Of a stretch of 64,000 nt of DNA, positions 11,421 through 22,039 are shown piece after piece. The DNA is from Acanthosepion lycidas (lineage: Eukaryota > Mollusca > Cephalopoda > Sepiida > Sepiidae). Numbering within the stretch: position 1 is the stretch's first letter; each line of letters begins with the position of its first letter. The notes under the pieces were generated by a model. It made no database searches, was not told where the DNA came from, and saw nothing but the letters and a program-made list of their open reading frames with translations. The stretch covers positions 91,967,471 through 92,031,470 of the forward strand of contig OZ010595.1 of assembly GCA_963932145.1 (NCBI GenBank), read 5' to 3'. The position numbers and the translations under genes are program-made.

Positions 11421-11424
11421 TCAC

Positions 11425-11960
11425 TAATGTTCACACTATACAAGGCCCTAGAACCACTCAATGTACAGGGTAACTGAAGGAGCTTGTTGTGTGAGTGAAA
11501 AGAGTATGAGGTAAGAGGTGGAGAAAAAAATGTGGGAAAGATAACAGTTAACCCTAGACTTGAACAGGCTAAGATTGTAGTGGTCAGGAAAGCATCATCT
11601 TGGGAGTCAAATTTGCAAAACAAAAAAAAGGCTGTTTGAGTGGCACTAACTTCTCAATAATGTAATGTGAAAGGAATGACATTGATTTGCTAGTGTATAT
11701 GGCATGGTGGGTCTTATCTGTGAAGGGTAAAACTTGTAGAACTAAGGAATATAGCTAGTCAGAAGATTTGCAATGGAGAGGCTTACAAGGCCACATAAAT
11801 GTGGAAAGTGAGGATTGGGTGACTGCAGCCCAGATATGGCAGCAGTAACCCATGGTTATCTAGATCTGGCTCTTGTAAAAGTGGAGGATAGCAAGAGGAG
11901 TCAGGTACTTATTAAAGCAATTTCAGCAAACTGATCATTTTTCCAGCATCTTTAGTATTG
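11425..11960 (-). mobile_element. Dispersed repeat family B (probable LINE 3' end)
   Basis: The sequence aligns by eye with 18675-19015 and 37160-37690. Shared blocks include 'ATACAAGGCCC', 'AGGGAAGCATCATCTTGG'-type text and 'AAAGTGAGGATTGGG'. On the minus strand a decayed frame reads 'DSQDDAFLTTTILACSS', compared with 'NIQDDASLYTPILTSS' in the 37-kb copy, which suggests a former coding tail. I cannot name the family. Confidence 0.5.
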
Positions 11961-11964
11961 GATC

Positions 11965-12690
11965 TTATATATGAGTTTCACTTTAGGCCTCTAGGCTTAA
12001 AAGTGTATGTCATGCTCCAATAAGAAATTGTATGTCTGCTTGGTCAACCTCACAGCAGCATATAATCACATCAATTGTAACTGCCTTCCAAATCTACAGA
12101 ATGCATCAATCTAATAGAACGATTTTATCTGTTCACAAAATATATCTGATGAGGAACCCGATATAGAAACATTTCAAAATTCATCGGGAATATGACAAAG
12201 AAGAAATGATTGCCACAGCCTATCTAACCTTTCTCTAGACTATGCTCTGAACATTTACAAGCATAGATGTGAAGCGATGGGCACTGATTATTTAAGAATT
12301 CCATACCACATCCCAAATAAATCTACTTATAAAAAACAGTGTTCCTGCTTTTCCTCCTGTGGCCAGTGTACTGGTGTTGATGCTGATGACATAGATACAC
12401 ATAGTTATGTTTTCAAGAAGATGGACTCAAGATAAAACCTTCCAAAAGAGAAAACTGTGATCTGAAATTGGAATGAAAGCAGTGATGGCACATACACTGA
12501 ATCCATCAGAAAAATTCAGGATGTAGAATTAATAAATACTGAATACTTCAACAACTTTGGTGTATAGGATCAGTTATGTTCTTAACTAACCTCATCAGAT
12601 TGAAATATTCATATGGCTGTCATGCATAGCACCTAATCCATTCAGAAACTAATCTCCTGCTTTCTCAGGTCAGTGATTAAAAATAGCTTT
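11965..12690. other. No gene recognised
   Basis: Slightly less AT-rich than its surroundings, with no frame or motif that I can support. Confidence 0.4.
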
Positions 12691-12699
12691 GGACAAATG

Positions 12700-12966
12700 A
12701 AACCTGTAGGTATTAGAGAGGATCAGCCTTTCTTCAAATGTATCAAATACCAGAAATCACATCACTTGAGGACTTTCAACAGCAGCAACAACTAAAATGG
12801 ATAACATGAAGAGAATTGATTCAAGTAAGTAAAACATGTAGGTCTTAGCGAGGACCATCCTTCTTCGGACCTTATGGACTGGCGCTACAATGAGAAATGT
12901 ACCAAATAACAGAAACCACATCACTTGAAGACTTTCAACAGCTTCAACAACTAAAATGGATAGCAC
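12700..12966. repeat. Diverged direct duplication, about 160-bp period
   Basis: The block with 'CACATCACTTGAGGACTTTC' (about 12758) recurs with few changes at about 12918 ('CACATCACTTGAAGACTTTC'), together with a 5' part around 'TGTAGGTMTTAG'. The minus-strand frame across it contains the repeat twice ('MLSILVVEAVESLQVM' and 'MLSILVVAAVESPQVM'). I treat this as a by-product of the duplication, not a gene. Confidence 0.7.
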
Positions 12967-13050
12967 ATATAAAAATTTAATTTTATTTATTGCTGTTAGT
13001 TTTTGGTGTAATAATAAATGTTTAATAGTCTAAGTTGTTTTTCTAATATA

Positions 13051-13187
13051 CAGTGTAACCCGGATATAAGAGAGATTTACTCTGGTCCCAAAGTAGAGCC
13101 ATACTTACCTAAACAAAATAGAGCAAACCCGGATATAAGAGACGACTTCTCCGCTCCCGACAACTCTCTTATATCCGGGTTACACTA
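13051..13187. mobile_element. Tigger/pogo-like MITE
   Basis: 137 bp. The left end CAGTGTAACCCGGATATAAG is repeated in inverse at the right end, over 23-25 bp with one terminal mismatch (right end reads TTACACTA rather than TTACACTG). TA flanks both sides. An extra internal direct copy of AACCCGGATATAAGAG lies at about 13128. CAG-initial termini with TA duplication fit the pogo/Tigger branch of Tc1/mariner. Confidence 0.85.
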
Positions 13188-13189
13188 TA

Positions 13190-13595
13190 TGTTCTTTTGA
13201 GAGAAGTATACTCTTATAAAGGCCAGATGGTTTGTAGGAAAAAATTGTTACATTTTTGGTTCAGCAGTTAAAAACTGTCAAAATTGTTAAGCAACAAGTT
13301 TAAGAAAAATTGTTTTTTCATATTTTGTAGCCAATGAGGAGCGCCGTCTTTAACACTTGTAAAAACTTGGAAGTAGCTTCTGTGAGTCTCTTTTTTGGAA
13401 TAAATAGAACTCAGGCAAGGGAGAAGACTTTTTGACAGCAAGGGGAAAATGCAAATTGATATCAAGGAAGAAACAGGTGAGAAGGCAACAAAGAATGGAA
13501 AGAATTCAAAGAAATTTTCCCAAACAAGAACAGTGTAAATTTAAGAGAGACTTTTCTAAAATTATTATAAGTCCAAGAAACTCTTGTGAGGCAAG
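13190..13595. other. No gene recognised
   Basis: Overlapping chance frames exist on both strands, and none carries a motif. The next MITE inserts at the right edge. Confidence 0.4.
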
Positions 13596-13597
13596 TA

Positions 13598-13678
13598 TTA
13601 GGTTGGTGCAAAAGATAATGTCGGTTTTTGACGTATTTTTTAATGTCAAAAACCGACATTATTTTTGGCCCAACCTAA
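13598..13678. mobile_element. mariner hairpin MITE (copy 3)
   Basis: 81 bp between TA dinucleotides. The inner arms read AATGTCGGTTTTTGAC and GTCAAAAACCGACATT with the loop 'GTATTTTTTAAT'. The loop differs from the CACATATGTTACTATGTG loop of most copies, and GGTTTTTG resembles the MADE1 core more closely than the other copies do. Confidence 0.95.
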
Positions 13679-13684
13679 TAAAAG

Positions 13685-14520
13685 CTGTTTTCATTTTTTT
13701 TTTTTTCTGGTAGGTGGTTGAACCTTTGTTTTTCTACCTTTTCTTGAATTGTTTTCTCTTTTTCTCATGGAGTCCTTGTGTCTTTTCTCCAAACTGTAAC
13801 CTTTTCTTTCCATTTTTCAATGTTAATCCTTTTTCGAAACATCAGAAAATTGTTAACCTTCCTTAATAGGTGTACAAAAGGATTTTTGTTGGGTAAATTT
13901 TGTATTTATACCTTTTTTTGTCTTTATTTGTGCAATGTTTTTCCTTTAAAATTTTACATGATGGTTGAGTTTTCTTTTGTTATTTGCACCAATTTTGACC
14001 TCAAAGTGAAGAGATGCACGTGTTCTCTTTCTCCTTTCTATTCTGACTAATTGGGGTTTTTTTGTTTGGCACAAACATTTAAATTTGGTAGGGAATTAAA
14101 ACTTTTATTTATATAACTGAAATAGAAAATAATGACATAAGCTGTTGGCATTCCATACCATGTTGCACAAAAAGCTCCATCAGTAATCAAAACAGTGGGC
14201 GTGAGAAACCTATTTCCCTGAAAAACTATTTTAAGATCATGATTTTATGCATTTCAACCAACAGTAATACTGCAGAGGTATTTTCTTGTTTCTTTATCAG
14301 GGACAGGGGTGTCTGGTTTGGTGGCCTCAAGGATATGCAGTCAGTCTAGATGTTGAATCCCACAAAATCTTGATGTGGTAACAATCAATTATCATCTCTG
14401 GATTGTAGATATATATCTTGCAGTTAAATGTTTTGAAAAACTTTCTATAGTCAGTGGCAAACAAGTTCATTGGGAACACAATAGGAAATGATTCACAAGT
14501 AATTCAAAAGAATTTGCATT
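13685..14520. other. No gene recognised
   Basis: T-rich to 14060, then mixed AT. One plus frame (13778-14050) is rich in F, L and C because of T-rich DNA and has no supporting signal. Confidence 0.4.
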
Positions 14521-14528
14521 AGCATTAA

Positions 14529-14814
14529 CCCTAGAACACTAACCATGGGTATAATACACCCAGCACAAATTTTCCTATTTTTATTAGGTTGTTGCAAAAA
14601 TAATGTCGTTTTCTCACATATGTTACTATGTGAGAAAACGACATTATTTTTGCACCAACCTAATAATCACAATTTTCAGTACCTGATTTTCTTACCTAAA
14701 TAATGTTTTTCACTTCCTATTAATGTTAACTCAAAGTACAAAGTTTGAAGTGCCTGCTTGTAAAATATTTCAAATAAAGATTTCTATTTAATTTTGATGG
14801 TTAGTGTTCTAGAG
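14529..14814. mobile_element. piggyBac-like MITE
   Basis: TTAA flanks both ends (14525-14528 and 14815-14818). The left end reads CCCTAGAACACTAACCAT, and the right end is its complement with one mismatch (ATGGTTAGTGTTCTAGAG). TTAA targets with CCCTAG-type ends are the hallmark of the piggyBac superfamily. Removing the mariner MITE inserted at 14584-14663 leaves a MITE of about 204 bp with no ORF. Confidence 0.9.
14584..14663. mobile_element. mariner hairpin MITE (copy 4), nested
   Basis: 80 bp, TA-flanked, inserted inside the piggyBac-like MITE, so it is the younger of the two. One end change (GTTGTTGC for GTTGGTGC); otherwise the standard arms around the loop CACATATGTTACTATGTG. Confidence 0.95.
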
Positions 14815-14829
14815 TTAATAACTTAGAAC

Positions 14830-15340
14830 TACCTCAGAGTCACAACAACAACAGATCAAACAATTCACCAGTCATGAGGCAAGACTAAGAAACAAAAAGG
14901 TGCCCACAGTAATTTGGTTTCGTCTTATATAGACTACTTCATATATCTCATATGTCTCACATGACCTTATTGTTTTTAACTATTTTGACTTGGAGGTGGC
15001 CATTTTCTTTTCTGGATATTTTACATGAAAGGCATGAATGAACTCTATGTCGTAACGTTATATTGTCTTTTAATCTCTTTCACTGGGAAAATGGTCTTCT
15101 GCTTCCACTATACCCTTTCCCCACCCAGTTCAAGTTCCGACAATCCACATAGGAACCAATGCAGATTTGGGGGGGGGGCAATTATTATTTCATGTAGTTG
15201 TATATCCATACCAAATCTCTCGTGATTATCACTGTAGAATTGAACAACAGCAAATCATCTCAAATCTCCATTACGAACTTTTCTATACACTGACCACGTC
15301 TGTCTTATTTGCCTTTCAGCAAACATTGAAGTTTTAATGT
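14830..15340. other. No gene recognised
   Basis: AT-rich; a G run at about 15169-15178. No supported feature. Confidence 0.4.
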
Positions 15341-15345
15341 TTGTA

Positions 15346-15425
15346 TTAGGTTGGTGCAAAAATAATTTCGTTTTCTAACATATGTTACTATGTGAAAAAA
15401 CGAAATTATTTTTGCACCAACCTAA
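15346..15425. mobile_element. mariner hairpin MITE (copy 5), AATTTCG subtype
   Basis: 80 bp, TA-flanked. The arms carry AATTTCG / CGAAATT instead of AATGTCG / CGACATT, so the same base pair changed in both arms and pairing is kept. Copy 12 (63126) shares this variant, which points to a subfamily. Confidence 0.95.
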
Positions 15426-15429
15426 TAGA

Positions 15430-17865
15430 AAGGGAATAAGACAAACATTCTTCTTCAGTTATGAAAATTTTAAATTTAACTTAAAAATGTCATCATTAAA
15501 ACACTGAGAAGAATGCTTCTCTCATCTTTGTTAAACTGAGAAAAGTTCAGGTGGCCATCTTTGCTTTTAACTTTAAGTTTCTTTCCATTTATCTGCAATG
15601 GGGATTTTTTTTTTTTTTTTTTTTTTAAATGTTCAGCTTATACTACTTAGTCTGAATACTTGCTTCCCCCCACCCACTTTCCTCTATCAACCTGGCAGAA
15701 ATACAAGCAAGAATAATGATTATTATTATTATTATTATTACTACTATTCCCAATGGCTGAAGACCAAACAAAAGCAAATCTTTGGAAACTCTTCCTATTA
15801 ATAGCAAGTGATAATTCACTTAGGCAACCACTTGGACCTGATGGAGTGTACAGTCAAGAATGTCTCGCAATCCAAAAGCAGAGACAAGACAAGTGTCATT
15901 GCCCTAAAACCTTTGAACTTTCAATCAAAAATATTCTGAGTGGTGATGGCTACAGACCAAGTGGATTGGCATTCTGATTGGATGAAAGCCACCCAATCAT
16001 CAATTGCGGTTTTACAAAGGCAGAAAGTTAAGAAAGAAATGGATGACCAATTCATACTTGGAACATTCAAACCAACAGTTAGATGTGGAGAAACATCTAC
16101 AGAAATTATTCAATACATTTTTCAGACTAGTATCTTCATCTTTGTTGTTTTTTGACATTATACTTGAGACTTTCCTAGATGTATTTGGCTTTTGCTATTC
16201 TTTGGTAACTATAGATACAATAGCTACTTGAATAATATCAAAGAAAATAGCATTAAGCTAAAAACAACCAAAATGAATCTACTTCATCCCACAATTTTAA
16301 TTTTAATAATTTGGGTGTGTTTAATTTACCATAACCAATATGGAGACATCCTAAAGTAAAAAAAAAAACTTTGGAGAAATGTTAAAAAAAAAAAAAAAAT
16401 CTTTTTTTAATCTTGTTCTTTGGATTAAAATTTCGAGATGAATTATATATATATATATATATATATATATCACATACATACATACATACATACATGTCTA
16501 TTCTTTATTCTACACTAGTATCTTTATTTTGATTGTTTTTTTAGCCTCATGTTTTGGCTTTTTACTAAGCTTAGATCAATCATTCACAATGCCATACATT
16601 ATGTGCACCAGTTGTTGGCAAGATAAGCTGCTAATCTGGATCAAGTCATTTGAACAAGTTTGAAGACTTAAATGCATCAAAAAATAGTAGGATAATGATA
16701 ACAATGAATAAGATACTTCCCCCAAAAGAATATTAAACACAATATTGTTTCCAAAAGTGAGCACAGGAGGGTGCTGAAAATCCCCACTTCCCAGAATTAG
16801 TTTTCTGATTATTTGTCATAAAAAAAAAAATACTGATTTTTATAAATTATTGTTTTTGATCTCCTTTTATTTTCATGAGCAATTTTTATCCACCGTCCAC
16901 CTTCTACACCAATCACAGCTTCACCAGTGCCCTGTTGGTCAGCATTACCTGTTTTCACCTCCCACAACGAGTACAAGGGGTCGGACTTTGGGATATCTCT
17001 CCTTCAGGCTGCTCGCGTTGCCACTGACAGACGACTGTGTCTCACCCTCCACCCCCTGCGATTCCTAACCGCAAAACTTGAAAGAAAAACTATTGTTTTT
17101 GATGATATATCTTAGATGAAGTATTTGCATTTTTTTTAGTGAGGTTTAGGACTGCTGTTAAAGTCCAGAAATTAAAACTATGATATCAACTGCTGATTTG
17201 CAAAGCTTACAGGCCATCCACATTTGCAAGAGTGATACAACAGAATTAAACATGTGTGAGCTGTCATCTCAATACTATCACCATCTATAATCACACCTCA
17301 AAACATCAGACCACCTCCTCATTTGATATCACAACCTGTGAGGTGCTTTTTCACCTGTTGCTCCTCCAGTTTTTACTCCATTAATCTAGCTAGACTGTTG
17401 TGCGTTTGTATGGTATTCATCAGTGGAAAGAAACATTAAAGAAAAGTACATTTTTTTTTTTCATCTATTTTTTCTTTCATTTAATTTTCATTTTAAATTT
17501 CTTTTAAAAATGGCTTAGTGATAAATCTTCCATGTTTAGCTACTTGATTTAGGACCCAGTTTAATGTCTAAAAATTTCATAACTTGACAATTTTTTATAA
17601 CTCCTCGCTTGGCATAAGATACAAATCTCTAAGATGAAGATCGCATCAATGTTGGAGAGCCTTGAACAGATGAAATAGCTGCAAATGGGCATAAAGCAGA
17701 GTCACCACTCAATTGACCAGTGGACCCATCCACCTGCTATATGAACACTCACTCTCAACAAAATTATGGAACAATTACCAGCCCATACACTGACTTTGTG
17801 GATGCCTGAACTCTATCCAAACCTTCTCACTGGTACTATTACTCAGTGGATGATGCCATATATTC
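15430..17865. other. No gene recognised; simple repeats and one GC-richer island
   Basis: Simple repeats: poly-T at 15605-15626, (TTA)n at about 15717-15740, poly-A at 16363-16398, (AT)n at 16444-16470 and (CATA)n at 16477-16495. Positions 16880-17080 are clearly GC-richer than their surroundings and open in two plus frames, but I find no motif or splice context. Confidence 0.45.
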
Positions 17866-17869
17866 TAGC

Positions 17870-18222
17870 TGATGGCTATATCACATACAAACAGCAGTTC
17901 TCGTACGATCACTGAAGTTAAGCAACATCAAGCCTAGTCAGTACTTAGATGGTTTACCACTTGAAAATACCATAAGCTTGGATGTGTAAGTGATGTAATG
18001 GATAATGGCTCAGAATTGGAACCTGGAGAGCCGAGTTCAAATTCTGGTTGGGTTCATTATATTCACTTATGCACAAATACCATTGGAAAAGTATGAATCC
18101 ACCTCTTCTCCCCTTAGCTATGGGTTAATTAGTATCAATAAATCATTACTATTTCAAAAAATTCTTACAGTTCAAAAATATTTTCTAGCTTTAAATAACC
18201 TGAAAAATGTTGATAAGCTGTA
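17870..18222 (+). mobile_element. Composite 5S rRNA-tRNA SINE (family S5)
   Basis: The first about 100 bp match 5S rRNA closely: GATGGCTATATCACAT, then TCTCGTACGATCACTGAAG, TTAAGCAACATCAAGCC, TAGTACTTAGATGG-like text and GAAAATACC. This spans the internal promoter boxes of 5S genes. From about 17985 a tRNA-like module follows (box A-like GTAATGGATAATGGC, box B-like GAGTTCAAATTCTGG). A body of about 150 bp ends 'AATATTTTCTAGCTTTAAAT...GTTGATAAGC'. Other copies lie at 41880 (minus) and 51036 (plus). It cannot be a working 5S gene because of changes and the fused 3' module. Confidence 0.85.
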
Positions 18223-18224
18223 AA

Positions 18225-18670
18225 AAAAACAAATCAATCCAGGATTCAATTAGCAATATCATGTGCCCAGGTGTAGTGTTGTGTCCAGTAACATGATATT
18301 AACAGGGGCACTTTGGTGGATCTTGCATTCTCATATCCCACAGAAGCTAAAAAATGTTAAACTGACTTTTGCTCAATATGTGTCTTGGATGTTCCATACT
18401 GAATGTAGGTGATTTGAGCCAGTGCTAAGACAATTCTAGCCAGTTGCATCTGTTCACAATCAACAAGAATCAGCCACTGAGCTGTGATGAGGTCTTTCAC
18501 CAGGTATTCCCAATACACACAAATGATACTATCTTCACAATCAGAAACATAATATCTTGCTTCTTTTGTATTCTCATAATACTTGCTGCCTTAGCAAAAC
18601 ATGTCAGCCAATGTTTACGCTAACTCACAAGATGTTAGAGCACATTTTTTTTAATTACTTTTTTTATTTA
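18225..18670. other. No gene recognised
   Basis: Mixed sequence; no motif, tandem structure or element end that I can support. Confidence 0.4.
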
Positions 18671-18674
18671 CTGA

Positions 18675-19015
18675 TAGATCACTCAATACAAGACCCAAGG
18701 GCACTCAACGTAGATGGTTGCTAAGGGAGATTCTAGGGGATGGGGAAGGAGGGATTAATAAACATTATCATGATTTGTAAGATGGATATTGGTTGGCCTT
18801 GGACTTAAAAAGGATTTTAGTTGTCTGGGAAGCATTCTCTCGGGAGTTTGTATCACAAAGTAATATTTCTGGGGAAGAAGTTGTTCAAATTGAACAAGAA
18901 CACAAAGGGAATAGGGATGGTCTACTACTGTGAACACAATAGCAGGGTGGTGATGCGGGGGCAGGTTCATAGTCTCGAAGGTCTGATCAACTAATAAAGG
19001 CTTGGGAATTTCTGT
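18675..19015 (-). mobile_element. Dispersed repeat family B copy
   Basis: It aligns with the copies at 11.4 and 37.2 kb (for example 'CAATACAAGACCCAAGGGCA' here, 'CAATACAAGGCCCAAGAATC' at 37174). A 136-codon minus-strand frame crosses it but runs into the (TG)n tract, read as a run of TH, and has no recognised domain. It is probably a relic coding tail. Confidence 0.5.
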
Positions 19016-19039
19016 CATATCAACATGCATGCTGCTATT

Positions 19040-19043
<4 letters not shown>

Positions 19044-19071
<28 letters not shown>
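19044..19071. repeat. (GT)n microsatellite
   Basis: About 28 bp of pure GT. Confidence 0.95.
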
Positions 19072-19075
<4 letters not shown>

Positions 19076-19411
19076 ATGTACAAATGAATAAGCTGGAAAG
19101 ACATTAGTAACACATTTCATTCTGACAAGGAACATCTTTATTGATAGGATCAGTTTTATGTACATAAAAAGCCAGAAAGTGGTATTAGAAATACAATGAA
19201 CACAAAAACTCCATTTTTACATCAAGAGGTTAAAAATATAGAGAAGTTGCAGTTTTTATATTTAAATTTTGAAGGATTATTATGTTAAATTAATTGATCT
19301 CATTAAACTTTTTATCATCATTGCATTTAATTCTTCTATTTGCAGCATTTCATCTTCAGGACATTATTTATAGTACTTTTATGAAGAAGGTAACATGTTG
19401 GATAATCCTGA

Positions 19412-20185
19412 TATAAATTTATCATATAGGATTCGGAAATTAATTCACTTTCAATACATTTTGCCTGAATAACTTTCTTTTTCATCAAAACTGCAATTTT
19501 TAAATGACTATTGTGTTTTGTTTTGCAAAAATATGTTCTATTCATATATTCTTCTGTCTATATCTCTGAGATGAGGTATTGTAACTATTTACATTGTTTG
19601 GATTGTTGTCCTCATCTTTATTGCCATCTTCACAATGTTTCGGCCATTGCATGCGTTGACCTTCTTCAGGTGATATGTATTGGAATTTTGAACTGACCTC
19701 TCTTATTTGATCTGTGATCATAGATAGTTCTAATTCCATGTGTTGTGCCATGCCATTGTTTTTGGATATCTCATTATCAGTTAATTCCCTTTAGTAAATC
19801 AACTCTCCAAGTTTTTGTTCCCTCTACCGTGGCTAGGTATTGAACTCACAACTCTTTGGGTTAAGTCACTTTTTGGATTACGCAAACAATCTGTCCTTGG
19901 CCCAGTGGATAAAAGCATTGATTGAATAATTCAAAAAGAAGGCCAGAGCGTACAATGGCCGAAACATTGTGAAGATGACAATAAAGATGAGAACAATTCA
20001 AACAATGTAAATAGTTACAATACCTCATCTCAGAAATATAGACAGAAGAATATATGAATGGAACATATTTTTCCAAAACAAAACACAATAGTCATTCAAA
20101 AATTGCAGTTTTGATGAAAAAAAGTTATTCAGGCAAAATGTACTTAAAGTGCACTAATTTCTGAATCCTATATGATAAATTTATA
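19412..20185. repeat. 774-bp palindrome with an S1 SINE at its core
   Basis: The left arm starts TATAAATTTATCATATAGG and the right arm ends with its complement (about 20163-20185). The arms match for about 250 bp with few differences, through 'TTTTTCATCAAAACTGCAAT' and 'CAATAGTCATT' and into the S1 SINE tail (CTGAGATGAGGTATTGTAAC on the left, its complement at 20017-20037). The centre (about 19673-19937) holds the rest of a minus-strand S1 SINE (box B complement at about 19840) and a short plus-strand head fragment (TTGGCCCAGTGGATAAAAGC, 19896-19915). The symmetry continues about 140 bp beyond the SINE on each side. Confidence 0.85.
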
Positions 20186-20302
20186 AAAATGCGTACAACA
20201 GACTGAATGATGTAAATAGTGTAAATAATTATATAATCTTTAATTTAGATTTCTAAATGTTTCAACTGTGTATTTCTTGGGACAGGTTTTTTGTTGAATC
20301 CT

Positions 20303-20458
20303 TGTTCCATGCTCATCATTGCCTATGATCACTGACACAGTCACTCAACCACATGAGTTGACATGTCAGTTTTCACAGTAGTCTGTGCTAATATAAACTG
20401 CCTGCACTCTTACATCACATGATCGGCTTAGCTTATGTTAGTGGTGCCCCATGAAACA
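20303..20458 (-). repeat. 3' LTR of the gypsy-like element
   Basis: 156 bp. It shares blocks with the partner LTR such as CAGTAGTCTGTGCTAAT and GGCTTAGCTTATGT-type text on plus, at roughly 75-80% identity by eye. On minus it starts TGTTTCATGGGG and ends CATGGAACA. The divergence from its partner suggests an old insertion. Confidence 0.8.
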
Positions 20459-20472
20459 TCTTTCCCCTTTTG
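20459..20472 (-). promoter_or_regulatory. Polypurine tract
   Basis: The minus strand reads CAAAAGGGGAAAGA immediately before the 3' LTR. That is the position and composition expected for the primer of plus-strand DNA synthesis in LTR retrotransposons. Confidence 0.7.
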
Positions 20473-21279
20473 AAAAACATTTTTTTTTTTAAAGGGTAAT
20501 GAGCAAGTGGTGAATGACCAAGGCATACACTGGATAGACTACCCTCTTGCCTTATAAGAATTATTCTGCACCTTCCCTCATCTTCCTTTTTCTTTAGTCC
20601 TTCAGCCTTGCTGATGTTCTGATTAATCTCCCAGAATGTGTTTCCGCACTGAATCATCCTGAGGAGGTGTCATCGTGGTCCGCTCATTGTCTGGGTTTAT
20701 ATCTGTTGGAGGTTTTGTATTTGCTGCTTTTGACTGATTTTCTGAAATAGGGCCAAGGTGGCAGGCCTAGGCTGAGACAAGCTGAATCCTCATGGATGGA
20801 CTTGAGAGTTCCTCTGCTGTTTCCTTCAGTCCAGTTTTGTTGGTGCATCTCCCAATTGATGTTAATGTGGTATGATCTTGTATCTAGTGGTTTAATTTCT
20901 GCTCCATTTCATATGACTAGGGTCTTGTCAGTGGGCTTCAGACTTCTTTTATGAATGGGTTTGGCACAAATTCATTGAAGCTCTGCTGTTAGGCTGAAAC
21001 ACAATTATTTCCTCATTCACCACTATTTTAGCTCAAATTGTCCCATGTGTGAGACTGCTAGCTTTCCCCTTAGTTGTGATCATATTCATATGTTCAAAGT
21101 CTGACTGACTACTATTTCCAAATCAGTTGCTGCGTGTACACTGCCTGAATCCATTCCTTCTCAGACTTGCATTTTGTCATGAAGTAATTCATGCGTTGGC
21201 ATTTCAGAAACGTTTTTCCATATGTTGGATATTGTTCTCTATCTGGTTCATAGCAAGAAGTACAGAACTGGCATTCTGC

Positions 21280-21925
21280 TCAGAGTTTGATTTTCTCCAC
21301 AAACTCTTCTTCATTATTGTAGCAACCTTGCGTACTTGTTCTGGTCCTAAAACTTGAGACTGTTGAGCCATATTCACCATTAGATATCAATGCATCTCTG
21401 CAACTCTAATTCTCTCATGTTTAGCAGTTCTGCTTGTGTTTGGGGATTCCATATACCCCAAACAATTTGGTCCTGTCCTATTGAAATCATGCAGCTGTCA
21501 CAAAAGTCACATATTTTTTATTAGTGTCTGCAATGCAGTTATAAAAGCTTCTACACTCTTGGACTCTTCTTGTTTCCTCATGTGAAATACATGACATTTG
21601 TAGGTGACATGCGTTTCACCAATTGCATATCTGTTGAATACTTCAAGAATTACTTCAGGTGTTTGCAGTTTTTCAGATGATGGAAAATGAAAACCATTAT
21701 AAACCATCAATGGTTCATCCCCTAATGTGTGCAGAAGTAAGGCTATTTGGTACTGTTGTTGTTAGCCATGCAAATACATGATAATGGCATAGTTATGCCA
21801 CCTATGCTTGAACAGTTTCCAATTTTCAGCTAAATTGTCATTCAAACACAGGGATTGGGGTGGCCTTATACCAGCTAATGGCTGCTGAGCATGTTGTTCA
21901 TTTCCAGCTGGGTCCACCATCTTAG
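21280..21925 (-). pseudogene. gag pseudogene of the gypsy-like element
   Basis: It begins near 'MVDPAGNEQH' on the minus strand, about 110 bp after the primer binding site. Successive blocks match the retrotransposon gag domain: 'LNDNLAENWKLFKHRW', 'YQIALLLHTLGDEPLMVYN', 'KLQTPEVILEVFNRY', 'RKQEESKSVEAFITALQ', then, after a stop and a frame change, 'RTAKHERIRVAEMH'-type text. In-frame stops interrupt it (one directly after 'IIMYLHG'). No zinc knuckle could be recognised downstream. Confidence 0.8.
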
Positions 21926-22026
21926 ATCCACATAGTTGGAATTTTCACAATATAAACACAAAAGGTGAAAATTAATACTTGTCTGTTATTCTTGTAGTGT
22001 TCTCTTTTCCCTTTCATTGTTCTGTT

Positions 22027-22039
22027 GGCACTGCCACCA
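22027..22039 (-). promoter_or_regulatory. Primer-binding-site candidate
   Basis: On the minus strand TGGTGGCAGTGCC begins directly after the upstream LTR. A TGG start fits pairing with the CCA end of a tRNA; which tRNA cannot be told here. Confidence 0.6.

Noticed and set aside
16880..17080. Coding exon in a GC-richer island
   Set aside because: Two overlapping plus frames are open, but neither shows splice sites, a motif or a protein-like composition I can defend.
17870..17975. Functional 5S rRNA gene
   Set aside because: Many changes from 5S rRNA, and fusion to a tRNA-like module and SINE body shared with other copies.
18755..19165. 136-codon minus-strand frame, the second longest in the window
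   Set aside because: Crosses a (GT)n tract read as a run of TH and otherwise coincides with dispersed repeat family B; no domain recognised.
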